Shown here: piece after piece, positions 51,529 through 60,479 of the stretch | Layout: each line of letters opens with the position of its first letter | How positions within the stretch are numbered: the stretch's first letter is position 1 | NCBI RefSeq assembly: GCF_001682865.1 | Contig: NZ_MAQX01000011.1 | Span: 577,186-641,185 of the forward strand | Direction of reading: 5' to 3' | DNA from: Bacillus sp. FJAT-26390 | Lineage (GTDB): Bacteria; Bacillota; Bacilli; Paenibacillales; Paenibacillaceae | Length of the DNA stretch: 64,000 nt | Notes under the pieces: model-generated | What the model saw: the letters and a program-made list of their open reading frames with translations, nothing else | Database searches by the model: none | Told to the model about the DNA's origin: nothing | Position numbers and translations under genes: made by a program

Positions 51529-52894
51529 AACGTCCCCTCCCCGCACTTAGCGTATTGTAAATGGAATAGGCGGCCAGCTTGCCTTGCTGCGCAGCGGATA
51601 CGACCATCGCTTCGCCCTGCCCCTCGCCAAAAATAACGTCTCCGGCCGCATAGATGCGGGGATTGGACGTTTGGTACGTCTCGGTATTCACCGTCACGAT
51701 GCCGCGCTTATTCTGGATGCCAAGCTGCTCGATTAGTGGTTTATACCGCGTCTGGCCGATCGCCTTGATAACGGCATCAACCTCAAGCAGGAAGGTGGAG
51801 CCTTCTACGGGAACCGGTTTCCTTCGCCCGCCGTCACCCGCTGCTTCAAGCCTCATCTCCACGCATTCGAGCGCTTTGACGCTGCCGTCCGCATCGCCGA
51901 TTATTTTGCTCGGCGCGCTCAGCCATACGAATTCCACGCCTTCCTGCTTGGCGAACTCGAATTCAAAATCGTAAGCGGTCATTTCCTCTCTCGTCCTCCG
52001 GTAAACCATCTTCACATTCGCCGCTCCGAGTCTCACCGAGCATGTCGCGGCGTCAATAGCGGTGTTGCCCGCGCCGATAACGGCAATGCGCTTGCCGATA
52101 AAATCAGTCGAAAGCTCCGTTTTGGTCGCTTCCACAAAATCGATTGCATCATATACGCCTGTTAGCTGCTCGCCCTCGATACCGAGATCCGGAACCTTGG
52201 ACATGCCGATCGCCAGCACGACCGCGTCATACTGCTCAAGCAGCTCTTCCGCTTGGATATCGACGCCAACCTTCGTGTTTGTCCGGATGTCCACGCCAAG
52301 CTTTCTCACCTGCTCGACTTCCCAAACCGAGATGCTCTGCGGCAAACGGAACGAAACGATGCCGTACGTATCAAGTCCGCCCGCCTGCTCCTTCGCCTCG
52401 AATATCGTGACGGCAAAGCCGAATCTCGCAAGCTCGCGCGCTGCGGACAGCCCTGCCGGACCGCCGCCGATTATCGCGACGGACTTTCCGTTGCTTTGAC
52501 CGGCAGCGAATAAATTCTGATCGTTCTTGATCGCCCAATCCGTCGCATAACGCTGCAAGCTCCCGATCATAATCGGCTTCGACGAGTGGTTCAGCACGCA
52601 AGCGCCTTCGCACAGCTCCTCCGTCGGGCAAACTCTTGAGCACGTAGCACCAACCGGATTCGCATCCATAATGGCGCGCGCCGATCCTTTCATATTGCCG
52701 GATGCAATTTTTTTAATGAAAGATGGAATGTTGATGCCGGTCGGGCAAGCTTTAATGCATGGAGCATCATAACAATACAAACATCGATTTGATTCCTCTA
52801 TCGCTTCCTTAGGCCTCATCCCCGCCTTCGCCTCGGCAAAATTGCGCCGCAGCGAATCAACGGGAATAAACGCCGCATTGACCGCCATGCTCAT
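51521..52894 (-). CDS. preT: NAD-dependent dihydropyrimidine dehydrogenase, subunit PreT
   Basis: 457 residues, glutamate-synthase-small-subunit-like flavoprotein. N-terminal Fe-S cysteines are CLYCYDAPCIKACPTG and CSRVCPTEELCEGAC; the FAD site is IIGGGPAGLSAARELAR; the NAD site is AVIGAGNTAIDAATC; the C-terminal FAD motif is IYAAGDVIFGEG. It passes electrons from NADH to PreA. AAGGAGG lies 8 nt before the ATG at 52894. Confidence 0.94.
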   Translation of the reverse strand: MSMAVNAAFIPVDSLRRNFAEAKAGMRPKEAIEESNRCLYCYDAPCIKACPTGINIPSFIKKIASGNMKGSARAIMDANPVGATCSRVCPTEELCEGACVLNHSSKPIMIGSLQRYATDWAIKNDQNLFAAGQSNGKSVAIIGGGPAGLSAARELARFGFAVTIFEAKEQAGGLDTYGIVSFRLPQSISVWEVEQVRKLGVDIRTNTKVGVDIQAEELLEQYDAVVLAIGMSKVPDLGIEGEQLTGVYDAIDFVEATKTELSTDFIGKRIAVIGAGNTAIDAATCSVRLGAANVKMVYRRTREEMTAYDFEFEFAKQEGVEFVWLSAPSKIIGDADGSVKALECVEMRLEAAGDGGRRKPVPVEGSTFLLEVDAVIKAIGQTRYKPLIEQLGIQNKRGIVTVNTETYQTSNPRIYAAGDVIFGEGQGEAMVVSAAQQGKLAAYSIYNTLSAGRGRYG

Positions 52895-52907
52895 GTCCGT
52901 TCCCTCC

Positions 52908-53789
52908 TTATAAGCTCACGATACTGTCATACGTCTCCGGCCTGCGGTCGCGGTAAAACTGCCATGCGTCCCTAACCTCGCGAATGAGCTCCTTATTCAT
53001 CTCGCCAATGATGACCTCGTCTTGGTCCCTGCTGCCGATGGCCACAATAGATCCGCGCGGATCGACCAAATACGATTGTCCGTAGAACTCGCCCATGTTC
53101 CATGGCGCTTCCTTTCCGACCCGGTTGATCGCTGCTACGTAATAACCGTTAGCTACCGCATGCGCCGGCTGCTCCAGCTTCCACAAATGCTCCGACGTGC
53201 CGGCGACCGTCGCGGAAGGGTTAAAGACGATTTCAGCTCCGTTTAGGCCAAGCGCACGCGCGCCTTCCGGGAAGTGCCGATCATAACAAATGTATACGCC
53301 AACCTTGGCAAAAGCCGTATCGAAGACGGGATACCCCCTGTTGCCCGGCTTAAAATAATATTTCTCCCAAAAGCCGCTCGTGCCCTCGCCCGCCGCTACA
53401 TGCGGGATATGATGCTTGCGGTACTTGCCTAGATAAGCGCCGTCCGCATCAATAACAGCCGCCGTATTGTAGTAAGCGGCTATTCCTTCCCGCTCGTAAA
53501 CAGGAAGAACGATGACGATGCCAAGCTCCTTCGCCAGCTCTTGAAACAACCTGGTTGTCGGTCCGTTCGGCACTTCCTCCGCAGCTGCATACCACTTCGT
53601 CTTCTGCTCGGAGCAGAAATACGGCCCGTAGAAAATTTCCTGCAGCGAAATCATTTGAGCTCCCTTCGCCGCCGCCTCGCGAATGAGTCCCATATGCTTC
53701 TCGATCGCCAAGCGCTTGTGGGCTTCTACCGGCTCATCGCCATGCAGATCATTTGATGCTTGTATGAGTCCAACCTTAACGATGGTCAA
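52908..53789 (-). CDS. nitrilase-type N-carbamoyl-beta-alanine amidohydrolase
   Basis: 293-residue carbon-nitrogen hydrolase with an intact catalytic triad: E51 (SLQEIF), K125 (KYRKHHIP) and C168 (VYICYDRHFP). The group resembles eukaryotic and bacterial beta-ureidopropionases and plant N-carbamoylputrescine amidases; the operon context favours carbamoyl-beta-alanine. The start is TTG 53789, whose bases overlap the stop of the M20 gene (TTGA). It may duplicate or specialise the function of that neighbour. Confidence 0.85.
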   Translation of the reverse strand: MTIVKVGLIQASNDLHGDEPVEAHKRLAIEKHMGLIREAAAKGAQMISLQEIFYGPYFCSEQKTKWYAAAEEVPNGPTTRLFQELAKELGIVIVLPVYEREGIAAYYNTAAVIDADGAYLGKYRKHHIPHVAAGEGTSGFWEKYYFKPGNRGYPVFDTAFAKVGVYICYDRHFPEGARALGLNGAEIVFNPSATVAGTSEHLWKLEQPAHAVANGYYVAAINRVGKEAPWNMGEFYGQSYLVDPRGSIVAIGSRDQDEVIIGEMNKELIREVRDAWQFYRDRRPETYDSIVSL

Positions 53790-55057
53790 CTTCCATCTTC
53801 CCCTTCCTGCAAGCTCATTTGCCTAGCTGTCCGGTAAAGGAGCTCCACGCCAAGCTCAATGTCCTCCGGTGACGAGTACTCCTTCGGATTGTGGCTGATC
53901 CCATCCTTGCACCGAACAAAAATCATGCCGTAATCGCACACATACGACATCGTCAGCGAATCGTGGAACGGGCCGCTCATCAGCTCCGGCGGCGCAAGCC
54001 CCATCCCCGACGCCTGCTCCCGCATAAGCGCTCTCAGCCCGCTCGCGCAATAACGCGGATCGCTCCTCGTATCCTCGCGAATCGTGTACGTTAAGCCATG
54101 GTCGAGGCAAGCAGCGTTTATGAGCGCAAGCAGCTTTTCCTCAAGCGCGTTTCTTCTAGCGAGATCGATATCCCGAAAGTCAACCGTGAAGCTCACCTTC
54201 TCCGGAATAATGTTCCGTGAATCCGGAAAGACCGTAAGAGAGCCAACCGTCCCGACCGTCGGTGCGCCATACTCCTCGGACGCCAGCTCATTGAGACCAA
54301 CGATGACCTTCGCGCAGCCGACCAGCGCATCTTGGCGCATCGGCATCGGTACGGAGCCTGCATGCCCTGCAAAACCCGTCATCTCCACCGTCCACCAGAC
54401 GGGACCCGATATGCCGCTAACGATGCCGATTGGTTCACCTTGCGCTTCGAGCACCGGGCCTTGCTCAATATGCAGCTCCAAAAACGCGCCAATTCGGCCT
54501 TCTTGGAACGTATAACCTTCAAACTCGGCAGGATCGCATCCAAACGCCAGCAGCGCTTCCCTGCGGGTCATCCCGTTCTTGTCCATACGATCGAGTTCGC
54601 CTTCCTCAAGCTTCCCTGTCATGCCGCGGACGCCGAATAACCCTTTATTGAACCTGCAGCCCTCTTCATCGCAGAAAGCGACAACCTCGATATTGGAGGC
54701 TGGCCGGAAGCCCGATTCAACCATCGTCTGAACGGCTTCGATTGCGCCTAACACCCCAATAACGCCGTCATACCTTCCGCCATACGGCTGCGAATCAACA
54801 TGAGAGCCAAGCATTAAGACCGGCGCAGCGGAATCAGCGCCTGTCAGCACGCCTATTAAATTGCCGAACGGATCGATGCGCGTCTCCATTCCCGCTTCGA
54901 TCATCCAGCTTCGCACCAGCTCTACGCCGGCTAGGTCTTCCTTCGATAGCGCTAAGCGGCATACGCCCGTGTCTCCGATTTTCCCGATTTGCGCCAGCTC
55001 AGAAATGCGCTCGTGCAGCCTCTTGGAATTAATGGCTGCTATCGTCGTCTCCTTCAT
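53786..55057 (-). CDS. M20-family N-carbamoyl amino acid hydrolase (carbamoylase / ureidopropionase type)
   Basis: 423 residues, dinuclear zinc amidohydrolase of the hydantoinase/carbamoylase family (AllC/HyuC-like). Metal ligands sit in MLGSHVDSQPYGGRYDGVIG, FCDEEGCRF, LELHIEQGP and GPFHDSLTM; the dimer-interface region is FAGHAGSVPMPMRQD. It cleaves N-carbamoyl-beta-alanine, or a related carbamoyl amino acid, to ammonia, CO2 and the amino acid. ATG 55057 has GGAGG upstream; the longer frame to 55126 overlaps the aminotransferase gene and is unlikely. Confidence 0.87.
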   Translation of the reverse strand: MKETTIAAINSKRLHERISELAQIGKIGDTGVCRLALSKEDLAGVELVRSWMIEAGMETRIDPFGNLIGVLTGADSAAPVLMLGSHVDSQPYGGRYDGVIGVLGAIEAVQTMVESGFRPASNIEVVAFCDEEGCRFNKGLFGVRGMTGKLEEGELDRMDKNGMTRREALLAFGCDPAEFEGYTFQEGRIGAFLELHIEQGPVLEAQGEPIGIVSGISGPVWWTVEMTGFAGHAGSVPMPMRQDALVGCAKVIVGLNELASEEYGAPTVGTVGSLTVFPDSRNIIPEKVSFTVDFRDIDLARRNALEEKLLALINAACLDHGLTYTIREDTRSDPRYCASGLRALMREQASGMGLAPPELMSGPFHDSLTMSYVCDYGMIFVRCKDGISHNPKEYSSPEDIELGVELLYRTARQMSLQEGEDGS

Positions 55058-55073
55058 GCCTTCCCCTCCTCTC

Positions 55074-56435
55074 TCAGCTTCCGAAAACATCCAGCAGCGT
55101 ATCGGCAATAAATACGACTTCATCATCCGTCGTCGATAAAGGCGGACTAATCGTCAAAATATTCATAAAGCCCGGTACCGTATCGCCATTTTTGCTGATA
55201 AGAAGCCCTCGTTGCTTGCACCCCGCTAAAATAGAGGCCACTCTTGCAGCTGAAGCAGGCTCCTTCGTCTGTTTATCCTCTACCAGCTCAATGCCGATCG
55301 CCGAGCCAAATATTCTTATTTCACCTACATTCGGATGCGCCTTTAGCGGCTTTATCCGGCTTAGCAGATCTTTGCCGATATAAGCAGAGCGGCTCACGAG
55401 GTTTTCCCGCTCTAAAATTTCAATGTTTTTCAGCGCTACCGCGCAGGAAACGGGGTTGCCGCCGAAGGTGTTCACATGCCGGAAATGGCTATCCGGCCCG
55501 CTTTCCTTGAAGCTCTCATACATTTCAGCCGATACGGCCGTAGCTGATAGAGGGGAGTAAGCGCTTGTCATCCCTTTTGCCATCGTCACGATATCCGGTC
55601 GTACGCCGAAGTTGAGATGCCCAAACTTCTCGCCCGAACGGCCAAAGCCGCATATGACCTCGTCAACGATAAGCAGCACATCATGCTTATCGCAAATTGC
55701 CCGAAGCTTTGCTAGATAATCGTCTGGCGGCACGATCATTCCGCCGCCCGTAATAACCGGCTCGACGATAATGCCTGCAACCGAATCCGGCCCCTCCCAA
55801 ATGATCGCATCCTCGTAGGCTTTGGCGCACTGCGTCTCGCAGGCCCCCTTCGTTTGGCCAAAGGGACAACGATAGCAGTAAGGGGGCGGAACATGAGTGA
55901 AGCCAACCCCAAGCGGCTCGTACTTCAGCTTGCGCTGCGCTTGACCCGTTGCGCCCAGAGCACCCATGGAGTTGCCGTGATAGGCGCGATGGCGCGAAAT
56001 AAACTTATGCTTAGCCGGTTTCCCACGCTGATGGTGATATTGGCGTCCGATTTTGAAAGCAACCTCGTTCGCGTCCGATCCCGAGTTGGAGAAGAAAATG
56101 CGGTATTCTCCCTCCAGCCATTCATTTAGCTTCGCAGCAAGCTCTATTGCAGGAACATGCGATTGAATAAGTGTCGAATAGGCGATCTTCTTCATCTGCT
56201 CGGCAGCCGCGTCGGCAATTTCCGCTCGTCCGTGGCCAACATTGACGCACCATAGGCCGGACATCCCGTCCAAATAACGATTGCCGTCCATATCGGTAAT
56301 CCAGCTGCCTTCTCCCGATACGATTACCATCGGATTCTCATTATGTGGAGAAATATGATGCCATAAATATTTGCGATCCTTCTCAAGCAGCTCTTCCTTA
56401 GCTTCCGTATTCATTGCTGCCTCGTTCACGCCCAT
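55074..56435 (-). CDS. class III omega-aminotransferase (beta-alanine type)
   Basis: 453-residue PLP enzyme. Features are WHHISPHNENPMVIVSGEGS, the pyridine-stacking region FFSNSGSDANEVAFKIGRQY, LLIVDEVICGFGRSG and the PLP lysine in VTMAKGMTSAYSPLSA. The family transfers amino groups from omega-amino acids to pyruvate. In this operon beta-alanine to malonate semialdehyde is the expected step. Start taken as 56435 (GGAGAAG upstream); an ATG 7 codons later is possible. Confidence 0.9.
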   Translation of the reverse strand: MGVNEAAMNTEAKEELLEKDRKYLWHHISPHNENPMVIVSGEGSWITDMDGNRYLDGMSGLWCVNVGHGRAEIADAAAEQMKKIAYSTLIQSHVPAIELAAKLNEWLEGEYRIFFSNSGSDANEVAFKIGRQYHHQRGKPAKHKFISRHRAYHGNSMGALGATGQAQRKLKYEPLGVGFTHVPPPYCYRCPFGQTKGACETQCAKAYEDAIIWEGPDSVAGIIVEPVITGGGMIVPPDDYLAKLRAICDKHDVLLIVDEVICGFGRSGEKFGHLNFGVRPDIVTMAKGMTSAYSPLSATAVSAEMYESFKESGPDSHFRHVNTFGGNPVSCAVALKNIEILERENLVSRSAYIGKDLLSRIKPLKAHPNVGEIRIFGSAIGIELVEDKQTKEPASAARVASILAGCKQRGLLISKNGDTVPGFMNILTISPPLSTTDDEVVFIADTLLDVFGS

Positions 56436-56483
56436 AGACTGCTTCTCCTCCTTCGCGACTGCCGCTCATATCGTCGTAATGAC

Positions 56484-56503
56484 CGCGGATGAAACCATCC
56501 GCG
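56484..56503 (-). other. stem-loop between substrate-binding protein and enzyme genes
   Basis: CGCGGATG, loop AAAC, CATCCGCG: a perfect 8-bp hairpin 24 nt past the binding-protein stop, with no T run. Such hairpins often protect the 3' end of an abundant binding-protein mRNA and lower expression of the genes behind it. Confidence 0.55.
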
Positions 56504-56527
56504 ATCGTTATAGACTAGCGTATGCGC

Positions 56528-57619
56528 CTACTTGGCCGCATCTTCCAAAATTGTTTTGTCGACAGCCGCCGCCATATCCGGAGCCTTCTTAATAAGCGCG
56601 TATTTGAGCGCGATATCGACGGTCCGCTGCACCGCCTCATCGACAAATGACCCTACCTGCGCCTCCGAGAACCCATCCGGCTTCACGAGCTTTGCCATCT
56701 CCATCAGCATCGTCGTCTGATGCTCCTTCGTCGTGCTTCCTTCCGTTACGGCGCTCATCACGATATCTACCGATTCCGCTTGATTGGCAATCGCGTAATT
56801 CCAGCCCTTCATCGTCGCTTTAATCGCCTTCACCGCCAGCTCGCGATTGTTTTTGAGCCACTCGTCTTTCACAATCAGCGTATCCTCCAGCATCCCGACG
56901 CCCGCATCCTCGAAATCATATACGTACAAATCTTCTTCCTTCACGCCGCTTTCAAGCACGACATGATATTCGTTATAAACAGTAGAGACTGCAACATCCA
57001 GCTGCTTGTTAAAAAACTGATCCATCGTAAAGCCTTGCTTCACCAGCTCAACGTCCTTTTTTGGATCAAGACCGTTTTTCTCCATGAACGCAAGCACTTG
57101 GAACTGCTGGCTGCCCGTCCACATGCCAACCTTTTTGCCTCTCATCTTCGCCGGCTCGTCAATGCCCGACTCCTTGCTCGCTACGAAACGATAGGAGCTT
57201 TTTTGGAGTACCTGAGCGATGGAAACGAGCGGCAAACCGTTATCACGGTTAACAAGCAAGCTGTCGAAGCTCGTTACGCCTATGTCTGCCGCGCCATTTA
57301 CAACCTGCTGCTCGATTACGACATCCGGCCCGCCCGGAATAATCTCGACGTCCAGCCCTTCTTCCTCGTAGAACCCTTTTTCCTTCGCGACAAAAATACC
57401 GGCAAACTGTGCCTGCGGCACCCATTTCAGCTGAATTTTCACTTTCTTTAGCGGTTCAGCGGCTGGCTTCTCAGTCGCTGCCGATCCGTCAGTGGCAGAT
57501 GCGGGCTCATTTGTTGCAGAAGCCGGCTTGTTAGCGTTGCCGCACGCAGCAACTGCAAGCAGCGAAAGCACAAGCATCATCGTTAAAACGGGGTGCAGCC
57601 TACGGTTTTTGTTTGTCAT
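56528..57619 (-). CDS. ABC transporter substrate-binding lipoprotein, NMT1/THI5-like
   Basis: About 363 residues. Lipoprotein signal with lipobox LAVAAC, then a Ser/Ala/Thr-rich linker. The mature domain opens VKIQLKWVPQAQFAGIFVAK and continues EKGFYEEEGLDVEIIPGGP, typical of binding proteins for pyrimidine and flavin-related compounds. Outer face of the membrane. With the permeases and ATPase upstream it would import the pyrimidine (or a precursor such as a carbamoyl compound) degraded by this operon. A thiamine-pyrimidine ligand is possible but less supported by context. Confidence 0.88.
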   Translation of the reverse strand: MTNKNRRLHPVLTMMLVLSLLAVAACGNANKPASATNEPASATDGSAATEKPAAEPLKKVKIQLKWVPQAQFAGIFVAKEKGFYEEEGLDVEIIPGGPDVVIEQQVVNGAADIGVTSFDSLLVNRDNGLPLVSIAQVLQKSSYRFVASKESGIDEPAKMRGKKVGMWTGSQQFQVLAFMEKNGLDPKKDVELVKQGFTMDQFFNKQLDVAVSTVYNEYHVVLESGVKEEDLYVYDFEDAGVGMLEDTLIVKDEWLKNNRELAVKAIKATMKGWNYAIANQAESVDIVMSAVTEGSTTKEHQTTMLMEMAKLVKPDGFSEAQVGSFVDEAVQRTVDIALKYALIKKAPDMAAAVDKTILEDAAK

Positions 57620-57717
57620 GCAGACCATTCCTCTCCATTTTCAATTTTCTCTATTTATAAAAAGCTGCTGTCAGCCCCTGATGACGCGTAATGGTCGAAC
57701 GGAACCTCTGTTTTGGG

Positions 57718-58563
57718 CTAGTGCTTTCGCTGCGCAACATGCCAGGGAATAACCAGCCGTTCCGCAAGCTGAACGAGGTAATATAATACGATGCCAAGCA
57801 CTGCCGCAATAACGATGCAGGACCAAGCAAGCGGCATGTTCGCAAGCTTGATTTGGTCGGAGAGCAGGTAGCCAAGCCCCCGTGACGATATAAAAAACTC
57901 CCCGACGATCGCTCCGATAATACTCGTCGACATATTGATTTTCAAAGCGGTGAATAGATGGGGAAGCGCCGCCCGCAGACGAAGCTTCATGAACACCTGA
58001 AATTTCCCGGCTGCATAGGAATGCATGAGCTCTATGGACGCCTTGTCGATCGACCGCAGCCCTTTGAAGGCGGTGACGGCCATCGTTGCCATCGTCATGA
58101 TGGACACGATAGCCATTTTGGAAGCTACGCCATCGCCGAACCAATTGTTCATCACCGGAGCCAGCGCCACGATCGGCACGGCATTCAAGGAAGCCATAAG
58201 CGTAATGCCCCCGCTTCCGAACTTCGGGAACCATGAGGCGGCAGCAGCTGCAAGCAAGCCGAGCAGCGATCCGATTAGACAGCCTCCCAGCATCTCGCTT
58301 CCGGTATAGAGAGAATAGCTCCACAGCACATCGGAATTTTCCCCAATCGAAGCCGCAATGGAGGATGGAATTGGCAGCTGGTATTGCTCTAACGCGAACA
58401 GCCGATGAAAGCCTTCAAGCTGCCAAATGACGAGAAAGACGATGCCAAGCCAAAATGGCAGCAGAAACGCGGGACGTTTGCGTTTGAAACCGGCTTTCAT
58501 TTTGACAGCCGAAGGTTTGGAAGGGACGCGTTCGGCGGAGCGTGCCGCAATCATTTCCTTCAT
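57718..58563 (-). CDS. ABC transporter permease (second)
   Basis: About 281 residues, BPD_transp_1 family (SsuC/ThiX-like), six predicted membrane segments after a basic N-terminus of 30 residues. The ATPase-contacting EAA-like loop is near LMHSYAAGKFQVFMKLRLRA. ATG 58563 overlaps the previous stop (ATGA) with GGGAGG upstream. The basic N-terminus has more K and R than its partner's. Confidence 0.88.
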   Translation of the reverse strand: MKEMIAARSAERVPSKPSAVKMKAGFKRKRPAFLLPFWLGIVFLVIWQLEGFHRLFALEQYQLPIPSSIAASIGENSDVLWSYSLYTGSEMLGGCLIGSLLGLLAAAAASWFPKFGSGGITLMASLNAVPIVALAPVMNNWFGDGVASKMAIVSIMTMATMAVTAFKGLRSIDKASIELMHSYAAGKFQVFMKLRLRAALPHLFTALKINMSTSIIGAIVGEFFISSRGLGYLLSDQIKLANMPLAWSCIVIAAVLGIVLYYLVQLAERLVIPWHVAQRKH

Positions 58564-59372
58564 TCTTCCTCCCTCCCCTTCGCCCGGAATTCCGGCTGCC
58601 AAGGCGTCAGCCACCTCTCCAGCAAGCCGATGATCAGAAACAAGCTTAAGCCGATAGCCATGCTGACAAGAACCGTTGACCAGAACATATAGACCTGCGA
58701 CGTTCCGTAATAAAGCGAGCTGATCATCAGAACGCCGATGCCGTCCGGCGCACCCATTAGCTCCACGATGATGGATGCGGTTATGGCGAGCGGAGCGGAT
58801 AGCTTAAGCCCGGCAAATACGCCTGGCAGCGCCGCTTTCAGCTTCAGCTTCATATATAGCGTCCACGTGGAAGCCGCATAGGAGCGCATCAACTCGAGCT
58901 GTTCGGATTTTATGCTTTGCAGTCCCCGCAGTGCATGAATCGTAACCGGGAAAAAGGTGACATAACCTGCCATTAGAATGCGGGACAGCGCTGCATCATG
59001 GATGATCCCGTAAATAATAGGGGCAAGGCCAATGATCGGAATCATTTGAGAGGCAACCATATAAGGGGACAACGTATTTTCAATGGTTCGCGACAGGCTC
59101 ATAACAATGGCAAGCAAAAAACCGATTGCCGAGCCAATAACGAAGCCGGTAATGGAATTGCCAAATGTAATCGCGCCCTGCTCCATCAAGGCAGGAAAAT
59201 GCTCGATTAGGTTGCTGATGACAAGATGCAAGTATGGCAGCTTAGAGGCGGGATTAATGATATGGGCAACATTAGCGATGAACCATGCCATAACCTCCCA
59301 AAACAGCAAAACCATTGCCGCCCATATTGCAATCGCGCCGCCTTGCCCATAGCTTCTAAACCATCTGCTCAT
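58560..59372 (-). CDS. ABC transporter permease (first)
   Basis: About 270 residues, same family as its neighbour. It has six membrane segments and the loop ELMRSYAASTWTLYMKLKLK. Start ATG 59372 lies inside the end of the ATPase gene; GTG 59384 and TTG 59375 are in-frame alternatives. The two permeases are diverged and would form a heterodimer. Confidence 0.88.
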   Translation of the reverse strand: MSRWFRSYGQGGAIAIWAAMVLLFWEVMAWFIANVAHIINPASKLPYLHLVISNLIEHFPALMEQGAITFGNSITGFVIGSAIGFLLAIVMSLSRTIENTLSPYMVASQMIPIIGLAPIIYGIIHDAALSRILMAGYVTFFPVTIHALRGLQSIKSEQLELMRSYAASTWTLYMKLKLKAALPGVFAGLKLSAPLAITASIIVELMGAPDGIGVLMISSLYYGTSQVYMFWSTVLVSMAIGLSLFLIIGLLERWLTPWQPEFRAKGREEE

Positions 59373-60168
59373 CAAGGAAACCACTCTCCTCGTAAAAGCA
59401 ATTTCTGACCTTTCGCGTCATTTCATGGAACCGCTCCGTTTCGCGAAAATGAACAGAATCGCTCTCCTCTCTCGCAATATCCACAATGGAGTGAACTTTG
59501 CCCGGGTGAGCCGAGAGCACAATGATGCGATTCGACAGAAAGACAGCCTCGGGAATGCTATGCGTGACGAACACGATCGTTTTGTTTGTTTTGCGTTTAA
59601 TGGCAAGCAGCTCCAGCTGCAGCTTCTCCTTCGTAAATTCATCCAGTGCGGAGAAGGGCTCATCCATAAATAAAATAGGCGGGTCTAAGGAAAGCGCGCG
59701 AGCAATGGCAACCCGCTGCTGCATGCCGCCGCTGAGCTGCCACGGGTAATAATTTTTGAAGGCGGAGAGCCCGACCATTTCGATAAGCTGCTCGGTCAGC
59801 GCATGAAACTGCGTTTTTTTCTGCCCAAGCACTTCAAGCGGAAGCTCAATATTTTCTTTGACGGTTCTCCATTCGAACAAGGTGGGGTTTTGAAAGACGA
59901 TGCCGAACTTTCGGCGGAGGCGAACTTCTCGAGGATGCTCATTTTGGATCGTAATGCTGCCCTCGCTCGGCTCAAGCAGATCGGCCATTAGCCGAAGAAT
60001 CGTGGATTTTCCACAGCCCGAGGGACCAAGGAGCGATACGAATTCATTTTGATAGATTTTGAAGCTGACCTGCTCAAGAGCGGTAACCTCATGACCTTTT
60101 TTGCCAAAATGCATAGATACTTGATCGACAATGATTTCAGCCTGTTTTGCAGCTTCGGATAGATCCAT
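59356..60168 (-). CDS. ABC transporter ATP-binding protein
   Basis: 270 residues, SsuB/TauB/ThiZ-like. Walker A GPSGCGKST, Q-loop FQNPTLFEW, signature LSGGMQQRVAIARAL, Walker B ILFMDEPFSALDE and switch histidine VTHSIPEA. First gene of the pyrimidine operon; upstream lie several palindromes and AT-rich promoter-like sequence. Confidence 0.93.
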   Translation of the reverse strand: MDLSEAAKQAEIIVDQVSMHFGKKGHEVTALEQVSFKIYQNEFVSLLGPSGCGKSTILRLMADLLEPSEGSITIQNEHPREVRLRRKFGIVFQNPTLFEWRTVKENIELPLEVLGQKKTQFHALTEQLIEMVGLSAFKNYYPWQLSGGMQQRVAIARALSLDPPILFMDEPFSALDEFTKEKLQLELLAIKRKTNKTIVFVTHSIPEAVFLSNRIIVLSAHPGKVHSIVDIAREESDSVHFRETERFHEMTRKVRNCFYEESGFLDEQMV

Positions 60169-60233
60169 GAAATCCCTCCTCGTCGTTTATGCCATTTTTC
60201 ATGTTAGGTATGAGATACATTTCGATGTTTATA

Positions 60234-60250
60234 TGTTATATTATATAACA
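60234..60250. promoter_or_regulatory. palindromic operator candidate TGTTATAT-T-ATATAACA
   Basis: A perfect 8-1-8 dyad 66 nt before the ATPase start and just downstream of the minus-strand TATAAT, a position where a repressor could block transcription. AT-rich dyads of this length are typical of GntR- or TetR-type sites. Confidence 0.5.
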
Positions 60251-60299
60251 CCATTTTAAAATTACATTATACAAAATGGTTAAAAATCCGCTGCTTCGT

Positions 60300-60314
60300 T
60301 TGACATAATGTCAA
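60300..60314. promoter_or_regulatory. palindromic operator candidate TTGACAT-A-ATGTCAA
   Basis: A perfect 7-1-7 dyad about 30 nt upstream of the minus-strand TATAAT, where an activator such as PucR could bind. It also contains TTGACA on both strands. Confidence 0.45.
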
Positions 60315-60479
60315 GTAGAGCTGGCCAAGCCATTCGATAGATTGCTAGAAATGGACTAATTTTCCTTCACATAACCGCGCCGCTCTTGAATATATTGAGT
60401 AACAGACAAGAAATTAGGAAGCGATATTTCAGGTGTCTTGTTTGCTGCAGCATGAATTTAATGGAATGAGGTGAGGGAA

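Larger units (their letters stand above)
60169..60479. promoter_or_regulatory. control region between the pyrimidine operon and yhbH
   Basis: A 311-nt divergent gap. It holds two odd-centred perfect palindromes (60234-60250 and 60300-60314), a TATAAT on the minus strand at 60266-60271 and CCATTTT/AAAATGG arms at 60251-60279. No open frame here is convincing. The right 150 nt serve yhbH; I did not find a clear sigma-E promoter there. Confidence 0.5.
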
